Below are positions 41,254 through 50,197 of a stretch of DNA of 64,000 nt, piece after piece (the first letter of the stretch is position 1; every line of letters begins with the position of its first letter). The notes beneath the pieces are model-generated. The model had not been told where the DNA came from. It did no database searches and saw only the letters and a program-made list of their open reading frames with translations. The stretch covers positions 118,095 through 182,094 of the forward strand of contig NZ_KQ947990.1 in the NCBI RefSeq assembly GCF_001513975.1, written 5' to 3'. Source of the stretch: Streptomyces curacoi (lineage in GTDB: Bacteria; Actinomycetota; Actinomycetes; Streptomycetales; Streptomycetaceae). A program made the position numbers and the translations under genes.

Positions 41254-42378
41254 ATGACTGTCACCCCCTCGGCCTCCCGCGCCGCCCACGTCCTGTCCCG
41301 CCCCCTCTCGCTGAACGGGCTCATGGTCCCCAACCGGATCGTCATGGCGCCGATGACCCGCAAGTTCTGCCCCGACGGGGTGCCCGGCGAGGACGTGGCC
41401 GCGTACTACGCCCGCCGGGCCGCGGCCGGGGTGGGGCTGATCGTCACCGAGGGCGTGTACGTCGACCACGCCTCGGCCGGCGAGTTCGACCGCATCCCAC
41501 GCCTGCACGGCCCGGAGCGGGCGGCGGGCTGGGCGAAGGTCGTCGACGCCGTGCACGCGGCGGGCGGCACGATCATGCCGCAGATCTGGCACATCGGGAT
41601 GATCCGCGACCGGCCGGAAGGGGTGTACGCCGGGGCGCCGAGCACAGGCCCCTCGGGCCTGCGCATCGACGGCACCGAGGGCGCCGGCCGGGCGATGACG
41701 CTCCAGGACGTGGCCGACGTGGTCGAGGCGTTCGCGCGGGCGGCGGCCGACGCCGAGCGGCTCGGCTTCGACGGGGTGGAGATCCACGGCGCGCACGGCT
41801 ACCTCATCGACCAGTTCCTGTGGGCGGGGACGAACCGCCGCACGGACGCCTACGGCGGTGACCTGCTCGCCCGGACCAAGTTCGCGGCGGAGATCGTGGC
41901 CGCCGTACGGGAGTCGGTCTCGCCGTCGTTTCCGGTCGTCTTCCGTTTCTCGCAGTGGAAGCTGTGGGCGTGGGAGGCGCGGCTCGCCGAGACGCCGGGC
42001 GAGCTGGAGGCGGTCCTCGCGCCGCTGGTGGAGGCGGGCGTGGACGCCTTCCACGCCTCCACCCGCCGCTACTGGATCCCCGAGTTCGAGGGCTCGGAAC
42101 TCAATCTGGCGGGCTGGACGAAGAAGCTGACCGGCAAGCCGGTCATCACCGTCGGCTCGGTCGGTCTCGACGGCGACTTCCTCGGGGCCTTCCTGGGCGA
42201 GGGCGCCCCGCTCCAGGGGCTCGACCACCTCCTGGACCGGGTCGAGGCCGGGGAGTACGACCTGGTGGCCGTGGGCCGGGCGCTGCTCCAGGACCCGCAG
42301 TGGGCGGCGAAGGTGCTGGGGGGAAGGTTCGGGGAGCTGTCGGCGTACGACGCGGCTTCGCTGAACACGCTGAGCTGA
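41254..42378 (+). CDS. Old Yellow Enzyme-family ene-reductase, copy 2
   Basis: The 374-residue protein aligns end to end with copy 1: same PNRIVMAPMTRKF, HGAHGYLIDQFLWAGTNRRT, FRFSQWK, STRRYWIPEFEGSELNLAGW. The pair clearly arose by tandem duplication. Differences cluster around the active-site rim (SAGEFDRIPRLHGPERAAG; IWHIGMIRDRPEGVY), hinting at different substrates. ATG 41254 is preferred over the longer frame because the two proteins then start in register. Confidence 0.9.
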   Translation: MTVTPSASRAAHVLSRPLSLNGLMVPNRIVMAPMTRKFCPDGVPGEDVAAYYARRAAAGVGLIVTEGVYVDHASAGEFDRIPRLHGPERAAGWAKVVDAVHAAGGTIMPQIWHIGMIRDRPEGVYAGAPSTGPSGLRIDGTEGAGRAMTLQDVADVVEAFARAAADAERLGFDGVEIHGAHGYLIDQFLWAGTNRRTDAYGGDLLARTKFAAEIVAAVRESVSPSFPVVFRFSQWKLWAWEARLAETPGELEAVLAPLVEAGVDAFHASTRRYWIPEFEGSELNLAGWTKKLTGKPVITVGSVGLDGDFLGAFLGEGAPLQGLDHLLDRVEAGEYDLVAVGRALLQDPQWAAKVLGGRFGELSAYDAASLNTLS

Positions 42379-42396
42379 CAGCACTGAACCCAAGGG

Positions 42397-42421
42397 GGCC
42401 GGTCGCGTCGTGCGGCCGGCC
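42397..42421 (+). terminator. Possible terminator after the OYE pair
   Basis: GGCCGG and CCGGCC around a 13-base loop follow the stop of copy 2 by 18 bp. Short stem, so moderate support. Confidence 0.4.
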
Positions 42422-42441
42422 TTCGGCGTGACCTGGGTCGC

Positions 42442-42504
42442 TTGAGTAAGTCAATCAGCTGCCTTAAGGTTGCCTGAGTCAATCACATGGACTCGCATTG
42501 ACTC
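42442..42504 (+). promoter_or_regulatory. Promoter and repeated operator of the MFS gene
   Basis: TTGAGT (42442-42447), 17 bases, TAAGGT (42465-42470) forms a good promoter. Overlapping it are AAGTCAATCA (42448-42457), GAGTCAATCA (42476-42485, a 28-bp step) and the inverted ATTGACTC (42497-42504). Three copies of one motif suggest a transcription factor controlling the exporter. Confidence 0.6.
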
Positions 42505-42537
42505 TCTTTCCCCTCGTACGCCGACGGAGGCCCCGCC

Positions 42538-44019
42538 ATGTCCGACACCCCTGCCCGTCCCGCCGAGGCCGGGGGTTCCGCCCCGCCGAGGCCGAACGCC
42601 GTGGTGGCGGTGCTGGCCTTCGCCGGGATCGTCGTCTCGCTGATGCAGACGCTGGTCATCCCGATCGTCCCGGAGCTGCCGAGGCTGCTCGACGCCCCCG
42701 CCTCGGACACCGCCTGGGCGGTCACGGCGACGCTGCTCGCGGCGGCCGTCGCGACACCGGTGACGGGGCGGCTCGGTGACATGTACGGCAAGCGGCGGAT
42801 GCTGCTGGTCAGCGTCGTACTGCTGGTGAGCGGCTCCGTCGTCTGCGGCCTCAGCGAGTCGCTGGTCCCGATGATCGTGGGCCGCGTGCTCCAGGGCCTG
42901 GCCTCGGGTGTCATCCCCCTCGGCATCAGCATCATGCGGGACGAACTCCCCGCCGAGCGCCTCGGCTCGGCCACCGCCCTGATGAGCGCCTCCCTGGGCA
43001 TCGGCGGCGCGCTCGGTCTGCCCGCCGCCGCGCTCATCGCGGACAACTTCGACTGGCACGTGCTGTTCTGGACGTCGGCCGGCCTCGGTGTCGTGGCGCT
43101 GGTGTGCGTGGTGCTGCTCGTGCCCGAGTCGAGGGTGCGCACGGGCGGCCGGTTCGACCTGGTCGGTGGTGTCGGCATGGCGGCGGGGCTGGTCTGTCTG
43201 CTGCTCGCCGTCTCCAAGGGTGCCGACTGGGGCTGGGCGAGCGGCACGACGCTCGGCCTGTTCGCGGCGGCCGTGGTGATCCTGTCGGCGTGGGGCTGGT
43301 GGGAACTGCGCACGGAGCAGCCGCTGGTCGACCTCCGTACGACCGCCCGCCGTCAGGTGCTGGTCACGAACCTGGCCTCGATCGCGGTGGGCTTCGCGAT
43401 GTTCGCGATGAGCCTGGTCATTCCGCAGCTCCTCCAGCTCCCCGAGCAGACGGGCTACGGCCTCGGCAGGTCGATGCTGGTGGCGGGCCTGTGCATGGCG
43501 CCGTCGGGACTCGTCATGATGGCGACGGCCCCGGTGTCGGCCGCGATCTCCCGGGCCAAGGGGCCGAAGGTCACCCTGATGGTCGGCGTCCTGATCGTCG
43601 CCGCGGGCTACGGCCTCAACATCGTCCTGATGTCCGAGGTCTGGCACTTCGTCTTGGTGGCCTGCGTCATCGGCGCCGGCGTCGGCTTCGGTTACGGCTC
43701 GATGCCCGCGCTCATCATGAGCGCCGTACCGGCGTCGGAGACGGCGGCGGCCAACAGCCTCAACACGCTGATGCGGTCCCTCGGCACGTCCACGGCGAGC
43801 GCGGTCGCGGGCGTGATCCTGGCCCAGATGACGACGGACCTGGGCGGTTACGCGCTGCCGTCCGAGAACGCCTTCAAGGTGGTCCTCGCGGTGGGCGCCG
43901 GGGCGGCGCTGCTGGCGTTCGTGGTGGCGTCGTTCATACCGCGGCAGGAGGTGGCCGCCGCCCGGGAGCCGTTGGCGGAGGGGGCGGCGGAGCCGGCGGG
44001 GGCGACGGCGCAGCGGTGA
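42538..44019 (+). CDS. MFS multidrug exporter (DHA2-like, 14-helix)
   Basis: The 493-residue membrane protein has the MFS loop GRLGDMYGKRRMLLVS after helix 2, the antiporter-type motif GRVLQGLASGVIPLGISIM, and about 14 membrane helices. The C-terminal tail is Ala/Gly/Glu-rich. It is probably a proton-driven drug exporter. GGAGG lies seven bases before ATG 42538. No regulator gene is adjacent in an obvious operon, but three operator repeats precede it. The stop lies in a 12-bp tandem repeat. Confidence 0.9.
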   Translation: MSDTPARPAEAGGSAPPRPNAVVAVLAFAGIVVSLMQTLVIPIVPELPRLLDAPASDTAWAVTATLLAAAVATPVTGRLGDMYGKRRMLLVSVVLLVSGSVVCGLSESLVPMIVGRVLQGLASGVIPLGISIMRDELPAERLGSATALMSASLGIGGALGLPAAALIADNFDWHVLFWTSAGLGVVALVCVVLLVPESRVRTGGRFDLVGGVGMAAGLVCLLLAVSKGADWGWASGTTLGLFAAAVVILSAWGWWELRTEQPLVDLRTTARRQVLVTNLASIAVGFAMFAMSLVIPQLLQLPEQTGYGLGRSMLVAGLCMAPSGLVMMATAPVSAAISRAKGPKVTLMVGVLIVAAGYGLNIVLMSEVWHFVLVACVIGAGVGFGYGSMPALIMSAVPASETAAANSLNTLMRSLGTSTASAVAGVILAQMTTDLGGYALPSENAFKVVLAVGAGAALLAFVVASFIPRQEVAAAREPLAEGAAEPAGATAQR

Positions 44020-44063
44020 CCGAAGCGGTGGCTGAAGCAGTTACCGAAGCGGTGACCGAAGCA
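44016..44063. repeat. Four tandem 12-bp units across the MFS stop codon
   Basis: GTGACCGAAGCG, GTGGCTGAAGCA, GTTACCGAAGCG and GTGACCGAAGCA follow one another. The TGA of the MFS gene is in the first unit; in another frame the units encode TEAV/AEAV repeats. Confidence 0.85.
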
Positions 44064-44067
44064 GGCA

Positions 44068-44643
44068 CTACAGGTTGCCCATCGGCTCGATGTCGACCTT
44101 CACCGGCGTCCCCCACACGCGCAGCACCTCGTAGTCGGTGAACTCGTGCACGAGCCGGTACGCCATGGCGGGACGCGGGCCGCGGCGCTGGGCGGCGAGA
44201 TAGAGCTCCGCCTCCCGGCGGTCACGGCGCGGGGTGCCGCACAGTTGCCACTCCTGCCCGTTCCACAGCTCCGGCAGCCAGCGCTGCTGGGGCTGGGGGC
44301 GGTCGCCTCGGACGCCGTAGCGGGAGGGCACGGGGTGCTCGGGGGAGTAGGGAGCGGCGGGGCCGGGGCCGTTGAACTCGGCGCGACGGGCCGCTCGGCG
44401 ACGCGTCTCGCACAGCAGGCAGAGGTCGGGCGCGGAGGTGTCGACCGGGCCGGTGGGGTGCTCGGGGCAGCGGGTGCTGGGGGCGGCGCCGGTGACGCTC
44501 TCGTCGAGGAGGTCGAGGGCGCGGCGCAGGTCCGCCCTGATCTCGTGCAGCTTGGCGTCCGGGGTCGTGGCGGTGAGGGCCTCGCCGTGCTCGCCGAGGA
44601 GGCGGAGGGCGCGGCCCAGGGCGGTCAGCTGGGCGTGGTTCAT
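44068..44643 (-). CDS. Conserved hypothetical protein with Cys motifs
   Basis: The 191-residue protein starts at ATG 44643 (MNHAQLTALGRALRLLGEHG). The first 70 residues are helical; then a Pro-rich part has CPEHPTG and LCLLCETRRRAARR, a possible metal-binding CxxC with partners. The C-terminal 90 residues include RWLPELWNGQEWQLCGTPRRDRREAELYLA. I recall such proteins only as Streptomyces hypotheticals. No export signal. CAGACT six bases before the start is a weak leaderless box. Confidence 0.65.
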   Translation of the reverse strand: MNHAQLTALGRALRLLGEHGEALTATTPDAKLHEIRADLRRALDLLDESVTGAAPSTRCPEHPTGPVDTSAPDLCLLCETRRRAARRAEFNGPGPAAPYSPEHPVPSRYGVRGDRPQPQQRWLPELWNGQEWQLCGTPRRDRREAELYLAAQRRGPRPAMAYRLVHEFTDYEVLRVWGTPVKVDIEPMGNL

Positions 44644-44684
44644 GGGTGCCAGTCTGTGCCAGTCCCCGGGCCGTCCGCCAACGG

Positions 44685-45218
44685 TCAGCCCATGCTCTTC
44701 GCGCCGTCCAGGGACTCGCGGATGATGTCGGCGTGGCCGGCGTGCTGGGCCGTCTCGGCGATGATGTGGAGCAGCACCCTGCGGGCCGACCAGCGGGCGC
44801 CGGTCTCGAACCACGGGGCCTTGGGCAGCGGGTGGGAGGCGTTCAGGTCGGGCAGGGTGGCCACCAGCTCGTCGGTGCGGCGGGCCACTTCGTCGTACGC
44901 CGCCAGCACGCCGGCCAGTGTCTCGCCGGGCAGCATCCGGAACTCGTCGGCCCGCTCGGCCCAGTCCTTCTCCGTCATGGCGTCGAAGTCGTCCTCGGGG
45001 GAGGGGCCGTGCTGGATGAAGTCCACCCAGTTCCGCTCCGTCGACGTGACGTGCTTGACCAGGCCGCCCAGACACAGCTCGCTGACGGTGGTCCGCTGCC
45101 CGGCCTGTTCGTCGGTGAGGTCGCGGGTGGTCAGGCGCAGGAACTCCCGGTGCTTGGCCAGCGCTTCCAGCAGGTCGGCGCGCTCGCCCGTGACGGTGGT
45201 GTGCGTGGTCTGGCTCAT
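44685..45218 (-). CDS. DinB-family (DUF664-like) protein
   Basis: The 177-residue four-helix protein has the DinB layout: ADLLEALAKHREFLRLTTRD, LGGLVKHVTSTERNW (first metal His), and HIIAETAQHAGHADIIRESL at the end, with the two metal histidines. Such actinobacterial proteins act as mycothiol-dependent transferases or hydrolases. ATG 45218 is preceded by GGAGG and AGGGGC. It is downstream of no obvious partner and divergent from the AraC gene. Confidence 0.85.
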   Translation of the reverse strand: MSQTTHTTVTGERADLLEALAKHREFLRLTTRDLTDEQAGQRTTVSELCLGGLVKHVTSTERNWVDFIQHGPSPEDDFDAMTEKDWAERADEFRMLPGETLAGVLAAYDEVARRTDELVATLPDLNASHPLPKAPWFETGARWSARRVLLHIIAETAQHAGHADIIRESLDGAKSMG

Positions 45219-45359
45219 GCCCCTGGTCCTCCATGGATCGTGTTGCATCGGCTGAGGCCACGTTAGGAGCGATCGAGGTCAGATCCTGTCCTAGATGCCT
45301 TGCGCGCCCCCGGAATTTTCGTCCAAGACAGGACCGCCGGAGTCGGCGACGGTAGAGGC

Positions 45360-46187
45360 ATGCGCAGCCACGAAGTGGGGTCCGCCCCCGTGCACCGCGA
45401 CACCGACCACGGCTGGGAGGTCGTCCTTCCCGTCGGCGGCACGTCCCTGGACGGCGTCCGCATGGCCGGCTTCCGCGACCGTCTGGCCACCGGGCTGGAC
45501 ATGCGGGTGCTGCCCCAGCCCGTGGTGGTCGTCGTCATCGGGCTCGGGGACGACCCGCTCACGGTGGAGAGCGCCACCGGGTGCCGCCGTGTGCGCAGCC
45601 TCGTCGCCTCGCTGGCGCCGGGTCCCGCCCGCATCCGCGGCGAGGGCGTCGAGTGCGTCGAGGTGTGTCTGTCGCCCGCGGCCGCCTATGCGCTGCTGGG
45701 CGTCGCCCCGCGCGAACTGGACGGCTCCGTCATCGGCCTGGAGGACCTGTGGGGGCGGCACGAGCGGCGTCTGCGCGAGCGGATGACCGACGCCGGGACC
45801 TGGCCGGAACGCCTCACGCTGATGAACGAGTTCCTCGCGAGGCGGGTCGCCGGGGGGCCGTCGATGGCGCCCGAGGTGGCCGCCGCCTGGGACACCATCG
45901 TGGCCCGTCGCGGCCGGGTGCGGGTGGACGACCTCGCCGCGTCGTTCGGCTGGAGCCGCAAACGGCTGTGGTCCCGGTTCAGCGCGCAGATCGGCCTCAC
46001 CCCCAAGCGTGCCGCCATGCTGGTCCGCTTCGACCACGCCGCCCGGGCGCTGTGCGCGGGCGCGAACATCAGCGACGTCGCCCTGGCCTGTGGATACGCC
46101 GACCAGCCCCATCTCCATCGCGACGTGCTCGCGCTCGCCGGATGCACGCCGGGCGCGCTGGCCGGGATGGCCACGTCCGCCGGCTAG
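45360..46187 (+). CDS. AraC-family transcription regulator
   Basis: The 275-residue protein has an N-terminal effector domain and a C-terminal double helix-turn-helix: VRVDDLAASFGWSRKRLWSRFSAQIGLTPKRAAMLVRFDH, then NISDVALACGYADQPHLHRDV. ATG 45360 follows GGTAGAGG. Upstream, TCCTGTCCTAGA (45284) and TCCAAGACAGGA (45322) form an imperfect inverted repeat that may be its operator. It lies 43 bp before the methyltransferase, which may be its target. Confidence 0.85.
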   Translation: MRSHEVGSAPVHRDTDHGWEVVLPVGGTSLDGVRMAGFRDRLATGLDMRVLPQPVVVVVIGLGDDPLTVESATGCRRVRSLVASLAPGPARIRGEGVECVEVCLSPAAAYALLGVAPRELDGSVIGLEDLWGRHERRLRERMTDAGTWPERLTLMNEFLARRVAGGPSMAPEVAAAWDTIVARRGRVRVDDLAASFGWSRKRLWSRFSAQIGLTPKRAAMLVRFDHAARALCAGANISDVALACGYADQPHLHRDVLALAGCTPGALAGMATSAG

Positions 46188-46230
46188 CCGCGCCCTCGCC
46201 ACCACACACACTCACGGAAGGAACGCATCT

Positions 46231-47265
46231 GTGCCGAACACCGACGTCCGAGCGGCAGACATGGCCGACCGCGATCTGATCGTCCGGCTCGCCTTCGGAA
46301 GCATGGCCGCGCAGACCCTGCGCGCGGCCGTGCGGTTGAAGGTGCCGGAACTCGTCGGCGACAAGCCGCGCCCGGCCGCCGAGGTGGCGGTCGCCGCCGG
46401 AGCCGAACCCCAGCCCATGACCCGCCTGCTGCGCGCGCTGGCCGCCCTCGGCCTGCTGCGGGAACACGCCCCGGACTCCTTCTCGGTGACCCCCGCGGGC
46501 GCCCTCCTCGACCCCGCCCACCCCGAGTCCCTGACGTCGTTCGTGCGGATGTTCACCGAGCCGGCGATCGTCCGTGCCTGGGAGCACCTGGACAGCAGTG
46601 TCCGCACCGGCGACATCGCCTTCGACACCGTCTTCGGCACGGACTTCTTCAGCCACCTCGCCCAACACCCGGAGCTGTCCGCCGAGTTCAACGCCGCGAT
46701 GAGCCAGGCCGTCTCGGAGACCGCCGCGGTGCTGCCGTACGCCTTCGACTTCGGCCGGTTCACCTCGGTCACCGATGTCGGCGGCGGTGACGGCACGCTC
46801 CTGGCCGCCGTCCTGGCCGCCCATCCCGGCCTCACCGGCGTCGTCCTCGACACGACGGAGGGCCTCGCCCAGGCGCCGCGGACACTGGAGCGGCACGGGC
46901 TGCGGGAGCGGTGCTCCCTGGTCGCCGGGGACTTCTTCCGGTCCGTCCCGGCGGGCTCGGGCCTCTACCTGATGAAGAGCATCCTGCACGACTGGACCGA
47001 CGACCAGGCGGTCACGATCCTCCGCCACTGCCGGGAGGTGCTGCCGCCTGACGGGCGGGTCCTGATCGTGGAACCCGTGCTGCCGGAATCCGCCACGGCC
47101 GACGAGGTCACTTGTCTGAGCGACCTCAACATGCTGGTGAACGTGGGCGGCCGGGAGCGCACCCGTGAGGACTTCGAGGAGGTGTGCCGGCGCGCGGGGC
47201 TGACCGTCACGTCGGTCACCCCGCTCCCGGAGGCGGCGCCGTTCTGGCTCATCGAGGCCGCCTGA
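46231..47265 (+). CDS. SAM-dependent O-methyltransferase
   Basis: The 344-residue enzyme has the winged dimerisation domain of polyketide O-methyltransferases (LIVRLAFGSMAAQTLRAAVR) and the SAM site DVGGGDGTLLAAVLAAHP. The catalytic region LYLMKSILHDWTDDQAVTIL carries a His-Asp pair, and the C-terminus has NMLVNVGGRERTREDFEEVC. It would methylate a phenolic hydroxyl. GTG 46231 follows AAGGA. With the AraC gene it forms a two-gene unit; no polyketide genes are near. Confidence 0.88.
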   Translation: MPNTDVRAADMADRDLIVRLAFGSMAAQTLRAAVRLKVPELVGDKPRPAAEVAVAAGAEPQPMTRLLRALAALGLLREHAPDSFSVTPAGALLDPAHPESLTSFVRMFTEPAIVRAWEHLDSSVRTGDIAFDTVFGTDFFSHLAQHPELSAEFNAAMSQAVSETAAVLPYAFDFGRFTSVTDVGGGDGTLLAAVLAAHPGLTGVVLDTTEGLAQAPRTLERHGLRERCSLVAGDFFRSVPAGSGLYLMKSILHDWTDDQAVTILRHCREVLPPDGRVLIVEPVLPESATADEVTCLSDLNMLVNVGGRERTREDFEEVCRRAGLTVTSVTPLPEAAPFWLIEAA

Positions 47266-47304
47266 GGTCCTCGACCAGGCCGGGCAGGGTGCGAACCGCC
47301 GGGA

Positions 47305-48147
47305 TCAGGCCGGCTCGGAGACGCGGCCCAGGCGGTCGTACTGCTCCTGGGTGAGGTGGACGGAGTTCGCGCCGAGGTTCTCCTCCAGGTGCGCGACGCT
47401 CGTCGTCCCGGGGATGGGGAGGATCACCGGTGAGCGGGCGAGCAGCCAGGCGAGGACGACCTGCGTCGGCGTGGCGTCGGCTTCCTTGGCCACGGCGGCG
47501 ATCTCCGCCCTCGCGCCGGACTCCCCCGCCGCGACGGGCCGCCAGGGCAGGAAGGCGATGTCCGCGGCCTCACAGGCCTTCAGTACGGGCTCGTGCTCGC
47601 GGTCGAGGAGGCTGTAGCGGTTCTGGACGGCGGCGATGTCCACGACGGAGCGCGCTTCGGTGAGTTCGTCGACCGTCACCTCCGACAGGCCGATCCGGCC
47701 CACCTTGCCCTCGTCGCGCAGGTCGCGCAGGGCGCCGAGCTGGTCGGGGAGCGGCACGCCCGGGTCGAGGCGGTGGAGTTGGAGCAGCTCGATACGGTCC
47801 AGGCGGAGGCGGCGCAGGGCCTCGTCGACCTGCGCGCGGAGATCGGCCGGGTCGCCCGCGTGCCGCCAGCCCTCGCCGGAGGCCGTATGGCGGATGCCGA
47901 CCTTGGTGGCGATGACGAGCCCCTCCGGGTACGGGTGCAGGGCCTCCGCGAGGAGATCCTCGTTCGCTCCCCAGCCGTACATGTGCGCCGTGTCGATCAG
48001 GGTGACGTCCAGGTCGACGGCGCGCCGGGCGACCGCGATGCAGGCCGCGCGGGCCTCGGCGGTGCCCGGCCGCAGATGCATCGCCCCGAAGCCGAGCCGC
48101 CGTACTTCCAGATCGCCGCCGATGCGGAACGTTGTCGGTGCCGTCAT
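47305..48147 (-). CDS. Aldo-keto reductase
   Basis: The 280-residue TIM barrel has the full AKR tetrad D52, Y57, K82, H125 (LIDTAHMYGWGANEDLL, VIATKVG, LLQLHRLDP) and NADPH-binding ILPIPGTTSVAHLEENLGA. It reduces aldehydes or ketones. ATG 48147 is preferred to GTG 48156 because TAGCGT lies seven bases upstream as a leaderless box. It is convergent with the methyltransferase gene; the 39-bp gap has no clear terminator. Confidence 0.9.
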   Translation of the reverse strand: MTAPTTFRIGGDLEVRRLGFGAMHLRPGTAEARAACIAVARRAVDLDVTLIDTAHMYGWGANEDLLAEALHPYPEGLVIATKVGIRHTASGEGWRHAGDPADLRAQVDEALRRLRLDRIELLQLHRLDPGVPLPDQLGALRDLRDEGKVGRIGLSEVTVDELTEARSVVDIAAVQNRYSLLDREHEPVLKACEAADIAFLPWRPVAAGESGARAEIAAVAKEADATPTQVVLAWLLARSPVILPIPGTTSVAHLEENLGANSVHLTQEQYDRLGRVSEPA

Positions 48148-48228
48148 GGGCGTCACGCTACAGCGGACGTGAACGGATCCCCGGAGAGTTTCGGGTTTCG
48201 CCTCCCGCTGCTTCCCGGGGACCGGTGT

Positions 48229-49164
48229 TCAGCCCCGCGCCGCCCTGAGCGCCGCCCGGAGGTGGCCGTCCGCCCTGGACAGGAGGCCGGTGGCGGTGGG
48301 GCCGTCGAGGTCGGCCAGCAGGATCAGGATCGCCGTCTTCACCTCGCCGCCCGCCTCGGTCAGGGCCCGCTCGATGGCGGCGTCGTCCGCGCCCGTGGCC
48401 AGGGCGACGATACGGCGGGAGCGGGCCCGCAGCTTGTCGTTGGAGGCGCGGACGTCGACCATCAGGTTCCCGTACGTCTTGCCCAGACGGATCATCGTGA
48501 TCGTCGAGAGCATGTTGAGGACCAGCTTCTGGGCGGTGCCCGCCTTCAGACGGGTCGAGCCGGTCAGCAGCTCCGGGCCGACGACGATCTCGATGCCGTG
48601 GTGGGCCGCCGCGGTGAGGGCGCTGTCCGGGTTGCAGGACAGGCCGATCGTCAACACGCCCCGCGCGCGGGCGTGTTCCACGGCGCCGATCGCGTACGGG
48701 GTGCGCCCGGAGGCGGAGATGCCGACCACCGTGTCGGCGGGGGTGAGCGCGAGGGCGTCGAGGTCGGCACGGGCCAGGTCCGCGGAGTCCTCGGCGCCCT
48801 CGACGGAGGTGACCATCGCTTCGGAACCGCCCGCGATGAGCCCGACGACCTGGGCGGGGGCGGTGTTGAAGGTGGGCGGGCACTCGGAGGCGTCGAGCAC
48901 GCCGAGGCGGCCGGCGGTGCCCGCGCCCGCGTAGATCAGGCGGCCGCCCTGGGCCATCCGCTCCGCGATCGCGTCGACGGCGGCGGCGATCTGCGGGAGG
49001 CACGAGGCCACGGCGGCCGGGACGGTGGCGTCCTCGCCGTTCATGAGCCGGGCGATGTCGAGGGTGGGGAGTCGGTCGATCTCGGCGAGTTCGGGCCGGA
49101 ACGCCTCGGTGGTCAGGTTCTCCAACTCGGCACGAAGATCACGGGGGTTGGATGTGGAGGTCAT
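48229..49164 (-). CDS. murQ: N-acetylmuramic acid 6-phosphate etherase
   Basis: The 311-residue SIS-domain protein cleaves the lactyl ether of MurNAc-6-P to GlcNAc-6-P, recycling cell wall. Marks are LIYAGAGTAGRLGVLDASECPPTF with E94, EGAED with E122 (likely catalytic pair), GISASGRTPYAIGA, and KAGTAQKLVLNMLSTITMIRLGKTYGNLM. Its product feeds NagA, encoded 20 kb away. The RpiR regulator lies just upstream on the same strand (66 bp), a common pairing. Confidence 0.93.
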   Translation of the reverse strand: MTSTSNPRDLRAELENLTTEAFRPELAEIDRLPTLDIARLMNGEDATVPAAVASCLPQIAAAVDAIAERMAQGGRLIYAGAGTAGRLGVLDASECPPTFNTAPAQVVGLIAGGSEAMVTSVEGAEDSADLARADLDALALTPADTVVGISASGRTPYAIGAVEHARARGVLTIGLSCNPDSALTAAAHHGIEIVVGPELLTGSTRLKAGTAQKLVLNMLSTITMIRLGKTYGNLMVDVRASNDKLRARSRRIVALATGADDAAIERALTEAGGEVKTAILILLADLDGPTATGLLSRADGHLRAALRAARG

Positions 49165-49230
49165 GAGGAGACAGCTCTCTTCAACTTCGGTGTGCGGCCC
49201 GCGGATACCCGCAACGGTCGAACCTACGGT

Positions 49231-50142
49231 CTATCGACGATGCCGATGTGCCAGCGCCTCGTAGGACGCGGCCAACGCGGGCGCCGCCGTCTCATAGGTC
49301 CGCTGGGCGACCCCCACGAACAGGCAGTCCACCACAAGAAGCTGACTGGTACGGGAGGACATGGCCGCGGGACGCAACTCGCTCTCCCGGGCCGTCGACG
49401 TCGTAAGGATGTGATCGGCGTACTGGGTGACGGCCCCGTCCGGCCGCCCGGTGATCGCGACGGTGGTCGCCCCGTGCTCGAAGGCGACCCGCAACGGCTC
49501 GATGACATCGCCGGTCGACCCGGAGTGCGTGATGGCGATCGCCACGTCACCCGTACGGAGCTGCACCGCGTTCGTCACGGCGAGGTGCGGGTCGCTGTGC
49601 GCATGGGCCATCAGCCCTATCCGCAGCAGCTTCTGGGTGAGGTCCTGGGCGACCAGTCCGCTCGCGCCGACGCCGTACACGTCGATGCGGCGCGCGGCGG
49701 CGGCGGCCGACACGGCCGCCTGCAGCTGGCCGGTGTCCAGGCCGGCGGCCGTGTCGGCGAGGGTCTGCTGCTCGTCGTAGGCGAGTTTCGCCACGACATC
49801 CGCGATCGGGTCGTCCACCGCGATGTCGGTCGTTATGGCGGGGGCGCGGCCCGACTGCTGCTGGGCGGCGAGGCCGGCCAGGGCGAGGCGCAGGTCGCGG
49901 TAGCCGGGGTAGCCGAGGAGGCGGGCGGTGCGCACGACCGTGGCCTCGCTGGTGCCGGTGAGTTCGGCGAGGCCGGTGACCGTGAGGGCCGCGCAGCCCG
50001 CCGGGTCGTTCGCGACCGCTTCGGCGACGCGCTGCATGGAGCGGGTCATCGACGGCGCGAGCGTGCGCACCTTGGCCGCGAGGGCGGCGGGAGCGGGGGG
50101 CGCGCCCGTGCGGCCGAAAGTTTCTTTCACTTCATGGGTCAC
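49231..50142 (-). CDS. MurR/RpiR-family regulator
   Basis: The 303-residue protein has an N-terminal HTH_6 (MQRVAEAVANDPAGCAALTV, GTSEATVVRTARLLGYPGYR) and a C-terminal SIS sugar-phosphate domain (DVYGVGASGLVAQDL, AIAITHSGSTGDVI). Paired with murQ it most likely senses MurNAc-6-P or GlcNAc-6-P. GTG 50142 is the start. The operator at 50145-50161 sits just before it, so it should be autoregulated, and the divergent small gene may be included. Confidence 0.9.
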   Translation of the reverse strand: MTHEVKETFGRTGAPPAPAALAAKVRTLAPSMTRSMQRVAEAVANDPAGCAALTVTGLAELTGTSEATVVRTARLLGYPGYRDLRLALAGLAAQQQSGRAPAITTDIAVDDPIADVVAKLAYDEQQTLADTAAGLDTGQLQAAVSAAAAARRIDVYGVGASGLVAQDLTQKLLRIGLMAHAHSDPHLAVTNAVQLRTGDVAIAITHSGSTGDVIEPLRVAFEHGATTVAITGRPDGAVTQYADHILTTSTARESELRPAAMSSRTSQLLVVDCLFVGVAQRTYETAAPALAASYEALAHRHRR

Positions 50143-50144
50143 CT

Positions 50145-50161
50145 TTGAAAGGTATTTTCAA
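50145..50161. promoter_or_regulatory. RpiR-type operator
   Basis: TTGAAA-N5-TTTCAA is a perfect 6-5-6 inverted repeat, and it overlaps the 13-bp palindrome ACCTTTGAAAGGT (50141-50153). This resembles the GAAA...TTTC operators of RpiR/MurR proteins. Confidence 0.6.
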
Positions 50162-50197
50162 CTCGGTGTCGCGGTCAAGAGTGCGCACAATAGGGGC

